NCBI RefSeq assembly: GCF_005503625.1
Contig: NZ_SCMX01000044.1
Location: 1-56,773, forward strand
Reading direction: 5' to 3'
Length of the DNA: 56,773 nucleotides
From: Cupriavidus sp. 2SB
Lineage (GTDB): Bacteria; Pseudomonadota; Gammaproteobacteria; Burkholderiales; Burkholderiaceae
A program made the translations under genes and the position numbers. The notes under the pieces are model-generated. The model made no database searches. It saw only the letters and a list, made by a program, of their open reading frames with translations, and was not told where the DNA came from. This document shows, in pieces, positions 8,446-17,108 of this stretch (within the stretch, counting starts at the first letter, position 1; every line of letters starts with the position of its first letter).

Positions 8446-10851
8446 ATGGGCACACGCTTCGCGCTCACCGCCATCGCCGCTTCCCTGCCACTGTGGTCGC
8501 ACATCGCCATCGCTGCCGAGGTGGCACAGGTGGCACCGGCACCGTCCGCACAGACGGCCACCCGCAGCTACGCGATTCCCGCCGGGCCGCTGCAACCTGC
8601 GCTGACGCGTTTCGGCATGGAAGCCGGCGTCATGGTTTCGTACAACGCCAGCGATCTTGCCGGACGCCAGACAGATGGCCTGCAAGGTCGCCACGGCGCA
8701 TCCGACGGATTGGCCATGCTGCTGCGCGGCACGGGGCTCCAGGCGGTGTCCGTGCCGAATGGCTTTGCGGTGCGCGCGCCATCCACCTCGGCAGGCGATG
8801 CAGCCGTCATGCTGCCCGAGGTCACGGTAGCCGCGGGCCGGCCGGATGCCGAGGCATTGCCTGCGCCGTATGCTGGCGGACAGGTCGCGCGCGGCGCACG
8901 CCTCGGCCTGCTCGGCAATACGGACATGATGGATTCGCCGTACAGCAGCGCGGCGTACACGTCCAAGACGATCGAGGACCAGCAGGCCAAGACCATAGGC
9001 GATGTGCTCGCCAATGATCCGACCGTGCGCTTCACCACCTCGTCGGGTCACCTGTACGAGAACTACACGGTGCGCGGCTTCGATATCTCGTCAAGCGACC
9101 TCGCATGGAATGGCATGTACGGTCTGGCGCCCTATGGTCACTCGCCCACCGAGTTCATCGAGCGCGTGGAACTGCTGCGCGGACCCACTGCCCTGCTGAC
9201 CGGCATGTCGCCCAGCGGCGCAGTGGGCGGTGTGATCAACATCGTGCCGAAGCGCGCCACCGTCGACCCCATCAACCGCTTCACCGCGAACTACATCTCC
9301 GAAGGCAACGTGGGCGGTGCGGTGGACCTGGGTCGCCGCTTCGGCCCCGACAACGCATTCGGCGTGCGCTTCAATGGCGCTTATGACGATGGACGTACCG
9401 GCGTGGACGGACAATCGAAGCGGCGCGCGCTGGGCGCCATCGCACTCGACTATGCAGGAGAGCGCGTGCGCGCATCGCTCGACGCCTACGCGAACGAAGA
9501 AGAGGTGCGAAACGGCAGCGCGTGGATGGCATCGTTCACAGGAAAAATTCCTGACGCACCCAAGGCCGGCACCAACATCCTGCCGGGCGCATGGGGCAAG
9601 CTGCGCAACCGCGCGTTCGTGGCGCGCGGCGAAGTGGATATCACGCAGGACTGGACCGCCTATGCCGGTCTGGGTTCGCTGCACTACGAGTACAGCGGCT
9701 TCATCAACGGCACGCGCGCCAACAACGTGCAGCCCAATGGCAACTACACGGGCTACACGTATAACCAGAAGGGCTTCACCGATACGTTCTCGGCGGAGAC
9801 CGGCGTGCGCGGCAATGTGCGCACCGGCCCGGTCACGCACAAGCTCGTGCTCGGCTATACCTATCTCGGGCTGCGTACCGGCACGATCAACGTGACGAGC
9901 CCCGCGTTCATCTCGAACATCTACAACCCGATCACGCCGCCCCTGGCCGCATCGCCCACCAATGCGCCGAAGACCAGCGACACCACGCTGACCAGCCTGG
10001 CCATTGCCGACACGCTCGGCTTTATCGACGATCGCGTACAACTGACGCTCGGCGTTCGGCATCAGCGCGTACAGGCCAAGACCTTCAGCACTGCCGGTGC
10101 GCAGACCGCCGACTACGATGAAAGCGCGCTGACGCCGAGCCTGGGACTCGTGGTCAAGCCGTTCGGCCCGCAGTGGTCGCTCTATGGCAACTACGTGGAA
10201 GGGTTGAGCCAGGGCGATACCGTGACCGATGTCACCGCGGTCAACTATCGCCAGACCTTCGCGCCGTACAAGACCAAGCAGATGGAAGCCGGCGTGAAAT
10301 GGGATAGCGGTCGTCTGACGCAGACGTTGAGCGTCTTTCAGATCAAGCGCCCGAGTCTCATCAAGGACACCGCCACCAACACCTACAATCCCGACGGCGA
10401 ACGCCGCCATCGTGGCGTGGAGTGGAACGTCTTCGGCGAAGTCATGCGCGGCACGCGCGTGCTCGGCGGCGTGGCGTACACGCGTGCCGTGCTCACGCAG
10501 ACGGCCGGCGGCACTTACGATGGCAACACCGCCTATGGCTCGCCTACGTGGTCGGGGAACCTCGGCCTCGAATGGGATTTGCCATGGCACCCCGCGCTGA
10601 CCCTGACGGGTCGCGTCACCTATACCGGATCGCAATACGTGAACTCTGCCAACACACAGAAAATCGATAGCTGGACGCGCTATGACGTGGGCGCGCGTTA
10701 TGTCACCAACATCCAGGGCAAGCGCGTGGGCTTCTACGCCAGCGTGGAGAACCTGCTGAACAAGAGCTATTGGGCCGGATCGTTCAACGACGGCTACGTC
10801 ACGCAGAACGCACCGCGCACGTTCAAGCTCTCGACCACGGTGGACTTCTGA
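8446..10851 (+). CDS. TonB-dependent siderophore receptor with STN signalling domain
   Basis: 801 residues. A signal peptide ends near AIAAEVAQ. An STN domain follows (about 43-110; YAIPAGPLQPALTRFGMEAG), showing that this receptor signals to FecR. The plug domain (about 160-270) contains NDPTVRFTTSSG, YTVRGFDISSS and VELLRGPTALLTG. The 22-strand barrel fills the rest and ends in a typical aromatic terminus (STTVDF). It imports a ferric siderophore across the outer membrane using TonB energy. The class resembles FhuE/FpvA-like receptors, but the exact ligand cannot be read. The stop overlaps the start of the esterase gene by one base (TGATG), implying translational coupling. Confidence 0.92.
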   Translation: MGTRFALTAIAASLPLWSHIAIAAEVAQVAPAPSAQTATRSYAIPAGPLQPALTRFGMEAGVMVSYNASDLAGRQTDGLQGRHGASDGLAMLLRGTGLQAVSVPNGFAVRAPSTSAGDAAVMLPEVTVAAGRPDAEALPAPYAGGQVARGARLGLLGNTDMMDSPYSSAAYTSKTIEDQQAKTIGDVLANDPTVRFTTSSGHLYENYTVRGFDISSSDLAWNGMYGLAPYGHSPTEFIERVELLRGPTALLTGMSPSGAVGGVINIVPKRATVDPINRFTANYISEGNVGGAVDLGRRFGPDNAFGVRFNGAYDDGRTGVDGQSKRRALGAIALDYAGERVRASLDAYANEEEVRNGSAWMASFTGKIPDAPKAGTNILPGAWGKLRNRAFVARGEVDITQDWTAYAGLGSLHYEYSGFINGTRANNVQPNGNYTGYTYNQKGFTDTFSAETGVRGNVRTGPVTHKLVLGYTYLGLRTGTINVTSPAFISNIYNPITPPLAASPTNAPKTSDTTLTSLAIADTLGFIDDRVQLTLGVRHQRVQAKTFSTAGAQTADYDESALTPSLGLVVKPFGPQWSLYGNYVEGLSQGDTVTDVTAVNYRQTFAPYKTKQMEAGVKWDSGRLTQTLSVFQIKRPSLIKDTATNTYNPDGERRHRGVEWNVFGEVMRGTRVLGGVAYTRAVLTQTAGGTYDGNTAYGSPTWSGNLGLEWDLPWHPALTLTGRVTYTGSQYVNSANTQKIDSWTRYDVGARYVTNIQGKRVGFYASVENLLNKSYWAGSFNDGYVTQNAPRTFKLSTTVDF

Positions 10852-12536
10852 TGCGACGCGTCTCACTGCTTCTCGCGGCAACGCTCTGCGTGGCGCCGGC
10901 CTTCGCTTCATCTGCGCCACTCTCAACCGCGCTGACCATTGGTGCACCCGCTACGGCAACGTGGACGCCCGGTTCGCCGATCACATTCACGATGACGCTG
11001 GCGCAAGGCGATGTCGTGCAAGGCGCGCTCGATGGCCCTGCTGCATCGCTGACACTGGCCGATGCGCAAGGTCGCGCAGTGCGCCAACTGCTCGGCGCAA
11101 ACACGCTGTACCGCGAATTTTTGTTTGTCGCGCCGGCGAGTGGCCAGTATCGCTTCGTGGTCGATGCGGACCACGCCGATACGCTGGGCGCGGTCGGTGG
11201 CAGGCCGATGCCCGGTGCCATCTACACACTGCGCGTGAAAAGCGTGGTGCCGGTTGCAGCCCAGCTCGCGCCATCCGATGCGCCCGAGAGTCCGGCCATT
11301 CGTGCACTCGCGCAGACGTTGGCGGCGGGTGGCAACACGGCATCGTTCTGGCGCGATATCAGCGCGCGCGGCACGCCGCTCGTCGAGCCGCTTCCGAACA
11401 AGGACGAGGTGTTGCTGACGTTCCTGTGGCGCGGTGCGCAACGCAACGTGCGGCTGCTCGGCAGTCCGTCCGGCGATCACGATGCGCTCACACGGCTCGG
11501 CAACAGCGATGTCTGGTATCACACGTATCGCGTACCGGCCAGCACGCGCATGAGCTATCAGCTTGCGCCCGACGTGCCCGACGTCGGAGACACCCCGCAG
11601 CAGCGTCGACGCGCCATCGTGGCAACGATGCAGCGCGATCCGCTCAATCCGCGCGTGTTCCCCGAGTCAGCGCCCGACGCCTTCGCGCAGAAGTCCATCG
11701 TCGAACTGCCCGACGCGCCGCCGCAACCGTGGATCACCCCGCGCCCTGGCGTGGCAACGGGCACGCTCACGCCGTTCACGATCGAGAGCCGCATCCTCGA
11801 TCAGTCGCGCGATGTGTATCTGTATCGTCCCGCCGGTGTAAAGCCTACGGCGTTGGTGGTGGTGTTCGATGCGCATGCGTACATGTCGCTCGTGCCGACC
11901 CAGACGATCCTCGACAACCTGATCGCCGAAGGCCGCATCCCGCCCGCTGCCGCGCTGATCGTTGCCAACCCCACCGCCAACGCGCGCGGCACGCAGTTGC
12001 CACCCAATCCGAAGTTCAGCGACTTCCTCGCCAACGAACTGATGCCCTGGGCCGAACGCCAGGGCCTGCCCGTGCGCGCGGACCGCACCGTCGTGGCCGG
12101 ATCGAGCTACGGCGGCCTCGCCGCTGCGTATGCGGGCATGACGCACCCGGAACGCTTCGGCCTCGTACTGAGTCAGTCCGGCTCGTTCTGGTGGGGCCCC
12201 GGTGGCGCACCGGATCAACCGCCGATGGAGGGCGGCTGGATGATGCGCGAATTCGCCAAACGCCCCCGCCTGCCGCTGCGCTTCTACATGGAAGCCGGCC
12301 GCTTCGAAGAAGGCCGCGGCCTCGTCAACATCACCACGACCACCCGCAGCCTGCGCGACGTGCTGCGCGCAAAAGGCTACCCGGTCACGCACGCCGAATT
12401 CGCCAGCGGCCACGACTATCTGCAATGGCGCGGGACACTGGCGTGTGGATTGATGGCGTTGCTGGGCGACACGAATCGGATGGATAGCGTGCGACAGAAG
12501 GCTTGTCCGGTGCTGACGTCGGATGATACGAAGTAG
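10851..12536 (+). CDS. Secreted Fes-like siderophore esterase
   Basis: 561 residues with a signal peptide (cleavage near AFASSAP). A beta-rich N-terminal domain (about 25-135) resembles a pre-peptidase C-type fold. A Fes-like N-terminal domain follows (about 170-270; VLLTFLWRGAQRNVRLLG). The C-terminal half is an enterochelin-esterase alpha/beta hydrolase with the nucleophile elbow GSSYGG (S419) and a late catalytic His in SGHDY. It would cleave a tri-catecholate or similar ester siderophore. Unlike cytoplasmic Fes it appears exported, so hydrolysis would be periplasmic, after receptor uptake. Start overlap with the receptor gene supports a shared function. Substrate is inferred. Confidence 0.85.
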   Translation: MRRVSLLLAATLCVAPAFASSAPLSTALTIGAPATATWTPGSPITFTMTLAQGDVVQGALDGPAASLTLADAQGRAVRQLLGANTLYREFLFVAPASGQYRFVVDADHADTLGAVGGRPMPGAIYTLRVKSVVPVAAQLAPSDAPESPAIRALAQTLAAGGNTASFWRDISARGTPLVEPLPNKDEVLLTFLWRGAQRNVRLLGSPSGDHDALTRLGNSDVWYHTYRVPASTRMSYQLAPDVPDVGDTPQQRRRAIVATMQRDPLNPRVFPESAPDAFAQKSIVELPDAPPQPWITPRPGVATGTLTPFTIESRILDQSRDVYLYRPAGVKPTALVVVFDAHAYMSLVPTQTILDNLIAEGRIPPAAALIVANPTANARGTQLPPNPKFSDFLANELMPWAERQGLPVRADRTVVAGSSYGGLAAAYAGMTHPERFGLVLSQSGSFWWGPGGAPDQPPMEGGWMMREFAKRPRLPLRFYMEAGRFEEGRGLVNITTTTRSLRDVLRAKGYPVTHAEFASGHDYLQWRGTLACGLMALLGDTNRMDSVRQKACPVLTSDDTK

Positions 12537-12560
12537 GTTTATGGTTTGGGTTTGGGTTTA

Positions 12561-12604
12561 GGTTTTGCTCCCCTCTCCCGCGTGCGGGAGAGGGGAGCAA
12601 AACC
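12561..12604. repeat. REP-like perfect 21-bp palindrome, copy 1
   Basis: Arms 12561-12581 and 12584-12604 are perfectly complementary around GT. The core CCCCTCTCCCGC/GCGGGAGAGGGG recurs at 33252, 55984 and 56077. It lies 24 bases after the esterase stop, so it may also stabilise the mRNA end or stop transcription. A short TTTGGG/TTTAGG run precedes it (about 12544-12560). Confidence 0.85.
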
Positions 12605-12672
12605 AGCGTGGCGCAATGCCATCCCTAGTAATTCAACGAAATATCCCTCCCTGCCCCACATCCAATTGACCC

Positions 12673-12691
12673 GCAAATACGAATGATTTAC
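12673..12691 (+). promoter_or_regulatory. Possible Fur box before second receptor gene
   Basis: GCAAATACGAATGATTTAC matches 11 of 19 bases of the Fur consensus and lies inside a longer GCAAAT...GTTTGC inverted arrangement, about 90 bases before the receptor start. The match is weaker than the 6730 site. The receptor type makes iron control plausible. Confidence 0.4.
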
Positions 12692-12781
12692 GTTTGCGTT
12701 CGTCGATGATTCCAATGCTTGACTACTCCGCCCTCCTTCGACAGTCCACCCCTGTTCCGAAGTCCAGCTGGAGTATTTTCC

Positions 12782-15055
12782 GTGCAGCAACACATCCTCG
12801 CGTCATCGATCCATGCCCTCGTGTCCGGTGCGGCACGAACGGGTACGGCCTTGACCATGTCCGCACTGCCCTTCGTGGCGCACGCGCAGGCCACGCCACC
12901 GGGCAATGCCCGCCCCGCGCCTGCCATCGCCGATCTGCCGCGTGTCACAGTCGTCGGCACGCATCCCGCGAATACCAACGAAGCCACCACCGGCATCGCC
13001 CGTCTGCCTGACACGGTCAAGGAAACGCCGAAGACGGTCTTTGTCATCCCGAAGGAATTACTGGAGCAGCAGCAGATCACGACGCTGGAACAGGCGCTCA
13101 GGAATGTGCCCGGCATCACCATCTCTGCTGGCGAGGGCAATGGCGGGCAGAGCGGCGACCAGTTCCGCATCCGGGGACTGTCGGCAAAGGGCGATATCTA
13201 CGTTGACGGCCTGCGCGACTTTGGCGCCTACAAGCGCGACAGCTTCAACACCGATAGCGTGGAAGTCATCAAGGGGCCGGCTGGCGAGAGCTTTGGCGTG
13301 GGCAGCGTCGGCGGCCTCATCAACCAGACCACGAAAAAAGCCAACAAATCCGCCAGCACCGCCATCGACCAGAGCGTGGGTTCGGGCCAGACCTATCGCA
13401 CGACCGTGGACAGCAACATCCCACTGTCGGATACCTCGGCCGTGCGCATCAACGGCATGTTCCAGAACGGCAGCGTGCCGGACCGCGACCATGTCGATGA
13501 CGATCGGCGCGGCTTTGCCATCGACTTCGGTACAGGACTCGGCACCGCTACCGTGTGGCATTTCAACTACTCATATCTGTACCGCGACGGCCAGCCCGAT
13601 TTCGGCCAACCGCTGGCGCAAGGTGCCGATCGCATCTATCGTCCGCTCTCGGAATACGGCGTGCCCGGCATCACGCCCTCCACCTCGTACGTGCGCAACA
13701 CCGACCGCGACAAGAGCGATGCGCACATCGTGACTTCCGGGTTCCAGACCATACTCGGCCGTGTCACGCTCAACAACGACACGCGCTACAGCTTCTACCA
13801 GCGCGATTTCTCTGGCACCAACCCGGCGGGCGTGCCGTATGCCACGCTGCAACGGCTGCTGGCCGGAAACAACGCAGCGCTGCGCTATGGCGCGCGCGGC
13901 GGCATGACGTATCTGCAGCGCGGATGGGGACTGCAGAACGTGACCACGGCGCGCGGCGAGTTCCACACCGGCAGCCTGCGCCATCGCGCGATGGGCGGAC
14001 TCGACGTGAGCTACCAGCGCGATCGGCGCGACCGGGGCGATTGGACCGGTCGCCTCAATAACCAGACCATCGTCAATCCGGCCTTCGATGCCAGCGTCAA
14101 TCCCTCTGTGAGCTACACCGGTGGCAGGCGCGATACCAATGCCATCGATGTCGGCGTGTTCGCCAGCGACCGCGTCTGGTTCAACGAACAGATCTCGCTG
14201 CTGGGCGCCCTGCGCTGGGATTACTTCCGCAGCGAATACGGCACGACCGAGGCATCGGGCATCGGCGGCGTGGCCGATTCGCGCAAGCTGAGTCCGGCGA
14301 TCAGCGCGATCTGGGAGCCGACCCAGGACGCCATGTTCTACGCGTCGTTCTCACGCACCTATCGCCCGGTGGGCACCGACATCGCCACGGCCGTGGGCGG
14401 CGTGCAGACCGAGGTGCCCAAGGACGGAGTCTCCAACGAGCCGGAGCGTTCGGACACGGTCGAGGTAGGCGCCAAGCTCGACTTCCTCGACAAACGCCTC
14501 GGTGTCACCGGCGCCCTGTTCCAGATCCGCAAGGCCAATGCCTACACGACCGATCCGGTGACCGGCATGGTGATCAATGGCTTTGGCGAAAGCGGCGAGG
14601 GCCGCCGCATCCGGGGCGTGGAACTGGGTGCCAATGGATCGCTGACCCCCAACTGGACGGTCAGCCTGGCCTACGCGTACCTCGATGGCGAAGTGACCAG
14701 CGCGCCAAACGCGGCGTTCGTCGGCAAGGTTGCGCCGGGCGTGCCGCATCACAACGTCACGTTCTGGACGGCGTACACGATTCCGCAGACCATCGTGCCG
14801 CTACCGGGACAACTGTCGGTGGGTGGCGGCGTGCAGTACGCGTCCGGCTATTGGGCCAACCAAGCCAACACGGCACGCATGCCGGACAACCTCACGCTGG
14901 ACGCGATGATCGCCTACCGGCAGGGCCGCTTCCGCGCCTCGTTCAACGTGTACAACCTCACGAACCGCCTGAACTATCAATCGTCGTTCAGCGCTTCGCG
15001 CGCGGTGCCTGCATCGGGCCGCACCTATCTGCTCAATGTAGGCATCACCTTCTGA
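12782..15055 (+). CDS. TonB-dependent catecholate siderophore receptor (Fiu-like)
   Basis: 757 residues from the GTG at 12782, chosen because CTGGAG lies eight bases upstream and the product then begins with a signal peptide ending near VAHAQA. A TTG at 12719 in the same frame is a weaker alternative. There is no STN domain, so this receptor does not signal. The plug has LPDTVKETPKTVFVIPKELL, QFRIRGLSAKGDIYVDGLRD and VEVIKGPAGESFG, the pattern of Fiu/CirA-class catecholate receptors. The barrel ends with the terminal Phe (NVGITF). Together with the esterase upstream it suggests a catecholate import module with two receptors. Confidence 0.9.
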   Translation: MQQHILASSIHALVSGAARTGTALTMSALPFVAHAQATPPGNARPAPAIADLPRVTVVGTHPANTNEATTGIARLPDTVKETPKTVFVIPKELLEQQQITTLEQALRNVPGITISAGEGNGGQSGDQFRIRGLSAKGDIYVDGLRDFGAYKRDSFNTDSVEVIKGPAGESFGVGSVGGLINQTTKKANKSASTAIDQSVGSGQTYRTTVDSNIPLSDTSAVRINGMFQNGSVPDRDHVDDDRRGFAIDFGTGLGTATVWHFNYSYLYRDGQPDFGQPLAQGADRIYRPLSEYGVPGITPSTSYVRNTDRDKSDAHIVTSGFQTILGRVTLNNDTRYSFYQRDFSGTNPAGVPYATLQRLLAGNNAALRYGARGGMTYLQRGWGLQNVTTARGEFHTGSLRHRAMGGLDVSYQRDRRDRGDWTGRLNNQTIVNPAFDASVNPSVSYTGGRRDTNAIDVGVFASDRVWFNEQISLLGALRWDYFRSEYGTTEASGIGGVADSRKLSPAISAIWEPTQDAMFYASFSRTYRPVGTDIATAVGGVQTEVPKDGVSNEPERSDTVEVGAKLDFLDKRLGVTGALFQIRKANAYTTDPVTGMVINGFGESGEGRRIRGVELGANGSLTPNWTVSLAYAYLDGEVTSAPNAAFVGKVAPGVPHHNVTFWTAYTIPQTIVPLPGQLSVGGGVQYASGYWANQANTARMPDNLTLDAMIAYRQGRFRASFNVYNLTNRLNYQSSFSASRAVPASGRTYLLNVGITF

Positions 15056-15100
15056 CGCACCTTGCAGCAAACTCGCGCCGCTTGAATTCGGGCGTTCCGG

Positions 15101-15973
15101 TTACGTTGCCTGCAGAGGCAACGTGAACGTGACCGTGGTACGCCCTTCGCTGGACGCGGCGCGAATCGATCCACCATGCAGTTCGACGATTGACCTGCAG
15201 ATGGCCAGCCCGATCCCCATGCCCTCGCCCTTGGTACTGACAAACGGCTGAAAGATTCGCGCCAGTTGATCGGGCGCGATACCGCCGCCGTTGTCGATGA
15301 CCTCGACCCGCAGCATGGCCGGTTCCACCCGCCGCGCCCGGAGTTCTACCAGCGGCAGCTCGGCGCAGTCTTCCTTGCGAGCTTCGATGGCATTGAGCAC
15401 CAGGTTCAGCAATACCTGCTGGATCTGCACGCTGTCGCCATGTAACGGAGGCAATGTCTCATCGACATCGATGCGCAGCGCAATGCCGCCATCGTTCAGC
15501 CGACCTGCAAGAAGGGGAAGCACATCGCGAACGGCCTGCGCCAGCGTGAACGCCTGCGGCTTGTTCGGTTCGCTGCGCATCATCGCGCGCAGGCTATGGA
15601 TGACTTGTTCCGCACGCTCCGACTGCTCCTGGATGCGGCGCACGCCCTCCGCCACTTCCTGGACGACTTGTTGGGTCACGGGGTCTGCCACGCCGGGGCA
15701 CCGCTTCATCCAGTGCTGGATGGCATAGGCCTCAAGCCGGATCGCGGTCAATGGCTGGCGAATTTCATGCGCAATTGACGCGGCCAATGTTCCCAGCGTG
15801 GCCACGCGCGCCAGATGCACCATCTGCTCCTGCATGCCCTGCACAACCGCGCTCGCCGTGCGCAGCGCATCGCTGTCCGCGCACCGGCAGTCGCCCGCCG
15901 CGCGCCGCAGCGTTGGCGCGACGGCCTCGTTGCAAGGGGGTTCGATCGGCGCAATGGCCTCGGGGTGATTCAT
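15101..15973 (-). CDS. Soluble orphan sensor histidine kinase
   Basis: 290 residues. A short, poorly conserved N-terminus of about 45 residues precedes a dimerisation helix with H-box SIAHEIRQPLTAIRLE (H69). The ATPase domain shows the N-box VLLNLVLNAIEA, G1 VIDNGGGIAP, F-box FQPFVSTK and G2 GMGIGLAI. It is FixL/NtrB-like but lacks any PAS or transmembrane sensor, so its input must come through another protein or the short N-terminus. No response regulator is encoded nearby; an AraC regulator lies upstream in the same direction, about 105 bases away. The 3' end contains a palindrome shared with the converging receptor gene end. Confidence 0.88.
   Translation of the reverse strand: MNHPEAIAPIEPPCNEAVAPTLRRAAGDCRCADSDALRTASAVVQGMQEQMVHLARVATLGTLAASIAHEIRQPLTAIRLEAYAIQHWMKRCPGVADPVTQQVVQEVAEGVRRIQEQSERAEQVIHSLRAMMRSEPNKPQAFTLAQAVRDVLPLLAGRLNDGGIALRIDVDETLPPLHGDSVQIQQVLLNLVLNAIEARKEDCAELPLVELRARRVEPAMLRVEVIDNGGGIAPDQLARIFQPFVSTKGEGMGIGLAICRSIVELHGGSIRAASSEGRTTVTFTLPLQAT
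15103..15124. terminator. Possible bidirectional terminator hairpin
   Basis: ACGTTGCC-TGCAGA-GGCAACGT is a perfect eight-base-pair stem between the ends of two converging genes; it overlaps the last codons of the kinase gene. No clear T run follows on either strand, so termination is only a guess. Confidence 0.35.
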
Positions 15974-16078
15974 CCACAGTCCAGTCGGTATTCCCGATGG
16001 AATCTACGCGACCATGGCACGCACGCCTTGTCGATTTGTGACGCGGATTGTCGATTCCTGCTGGATTCGACGGGAAAC

Positions 16079-16984
16079 TCAAGTCGTGCGGCGCCGCCAC
16101 TGCCCCGGCGTCATGCCCATGGCGCGAGAGAAGGCGCGCGTGAAATGGCTCTGGTCGGCAAAGCCGCAGCCGATGGCCACCTCGGCCAAGGACATCGCCG
16201 GGTCACGCAACAACGCGCAGGCACGTTCAATGCGCTGCGCCAACAGCCATTGGTAAGGCGTGTGTCCCGTGGTATCACGGAACGCTCTGGTGAAATGGCT
16301 GCGCGACATGTGGCACGCATCGGCCACCTCGGCAACGGACACATCGCCATCGAGCCGCGCCACGAGCATTTCTTTCGCACGCGATACGCTGCGTGGCGAC
16401 AGCAACCGATTGGTCTTGGGCGATGCCACGGCATCACCGCCATACTGGCAGACGAGATGTGCGCCAATCGCCATGGACAACTGATCCACGAACAGGCGGC
16501 AGGATTGCTGCGGATGCTGCAGCGCCGGCGCCATCGCGTGCGCCAGATGTCCCAGTACCGCGTCCTGTTGACCGGCAGTGGTGCGCAGGCTGCGCAACCG
16601 CGTACGCCCCAGTTCGGTGCTGGTGCGCTCGATCAGGCCACGCGGCAACTCCATCAGGATGAAATCGAAACTGGACTGGAAATCCGCCTTGTAGTCCTCG
16701 GCCAGATCGCGGATGTAGATGGCACCCGCATCGAAATCGTACGTACCAACCCGGTGACCCTGCATGATGCGACGCCGATGGCCGGCATGCATCGACACGC
16801 CTACGACAAAGCCACGCTCGGCCGCCGGCATCGCGAACTGCCCCGATGGCTCGACGGATGTCTTGCGAAAGAACTGGATGTCACTACCCGCCAGCGCATG
16901 GTCGGCCTGCAGCAATCCAGCGGCGCAACCGAATGCGTCGAACTGGGCAGGCTTCGAAATGGAGAGGCTGGGGGCGGCCGACAT
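16079..16984 (-). CDS. AraC-family transcriptional regulator
   Basis: 301 residues. The N-terminal ~185 residues resemble the AraC-binding-like ligand domain used by regulators such as FeaR/NphR, but no ligand is evident. The C-terminal ~100 residues hold the two helix-turn-helix motifs: SVAEVADACHMSRSHFTRAFRDTTG, and SLAEVAIGCGFADQSHFTRAFSRAMGMTPGQWRR. The gene sits between the rhomboid and kinase genes, all on the minus strand with gaps over 100 bases, so it is probably its own unit. No obvious catabolic target gene is adjacent. Function beyond DNA binding is unknown. Confidence 0.9.
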   Translation of the reverse strand: MSAAPSLSISKPAQFDAFGCAAGLLQADHALAGSDIQFFRKTSVEPSGQFAMPAAERGFVVGVSMHAGHRRRIMQGHRVGTYDFDAGAIYIRDLAEDYKADFQSSFDFILMELPRGLIERTSTELGRTRLRSLRTTAGQQDAVLGHLAHAMAPALQHPQQSCRLFVDQLSMAIGAHLVCQYGGDAVASPKTNRLLSPRSVSRAKEMLVARLDGDVSVAEVADACHMSRSHFTRAFRDTTGHTPYQWLLAQRIERACALLRDPAMSLAEVAIGCGFADQSHFTRAFSRAMGMTPGQWRRRTT

Positions 16985-17108
16985 GGTTTCGTCCGTAAAA
17001 CTTCACGAGCATGTCGCCTGCCAGGTGGAACGGGGGCGTGGCGGGGGCGGCATGTCGGCGCAGGATAGCACGGTGTGGGCATTCCGACAGGCGGTTGTCG
17101 GGCTGCTT

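Noticed and set aside
9091..10947. 618-codon minus-strand frame over the first receptor gene
   Set aside because: Same reason: antisense shadow, no motifs, low-quality composition.
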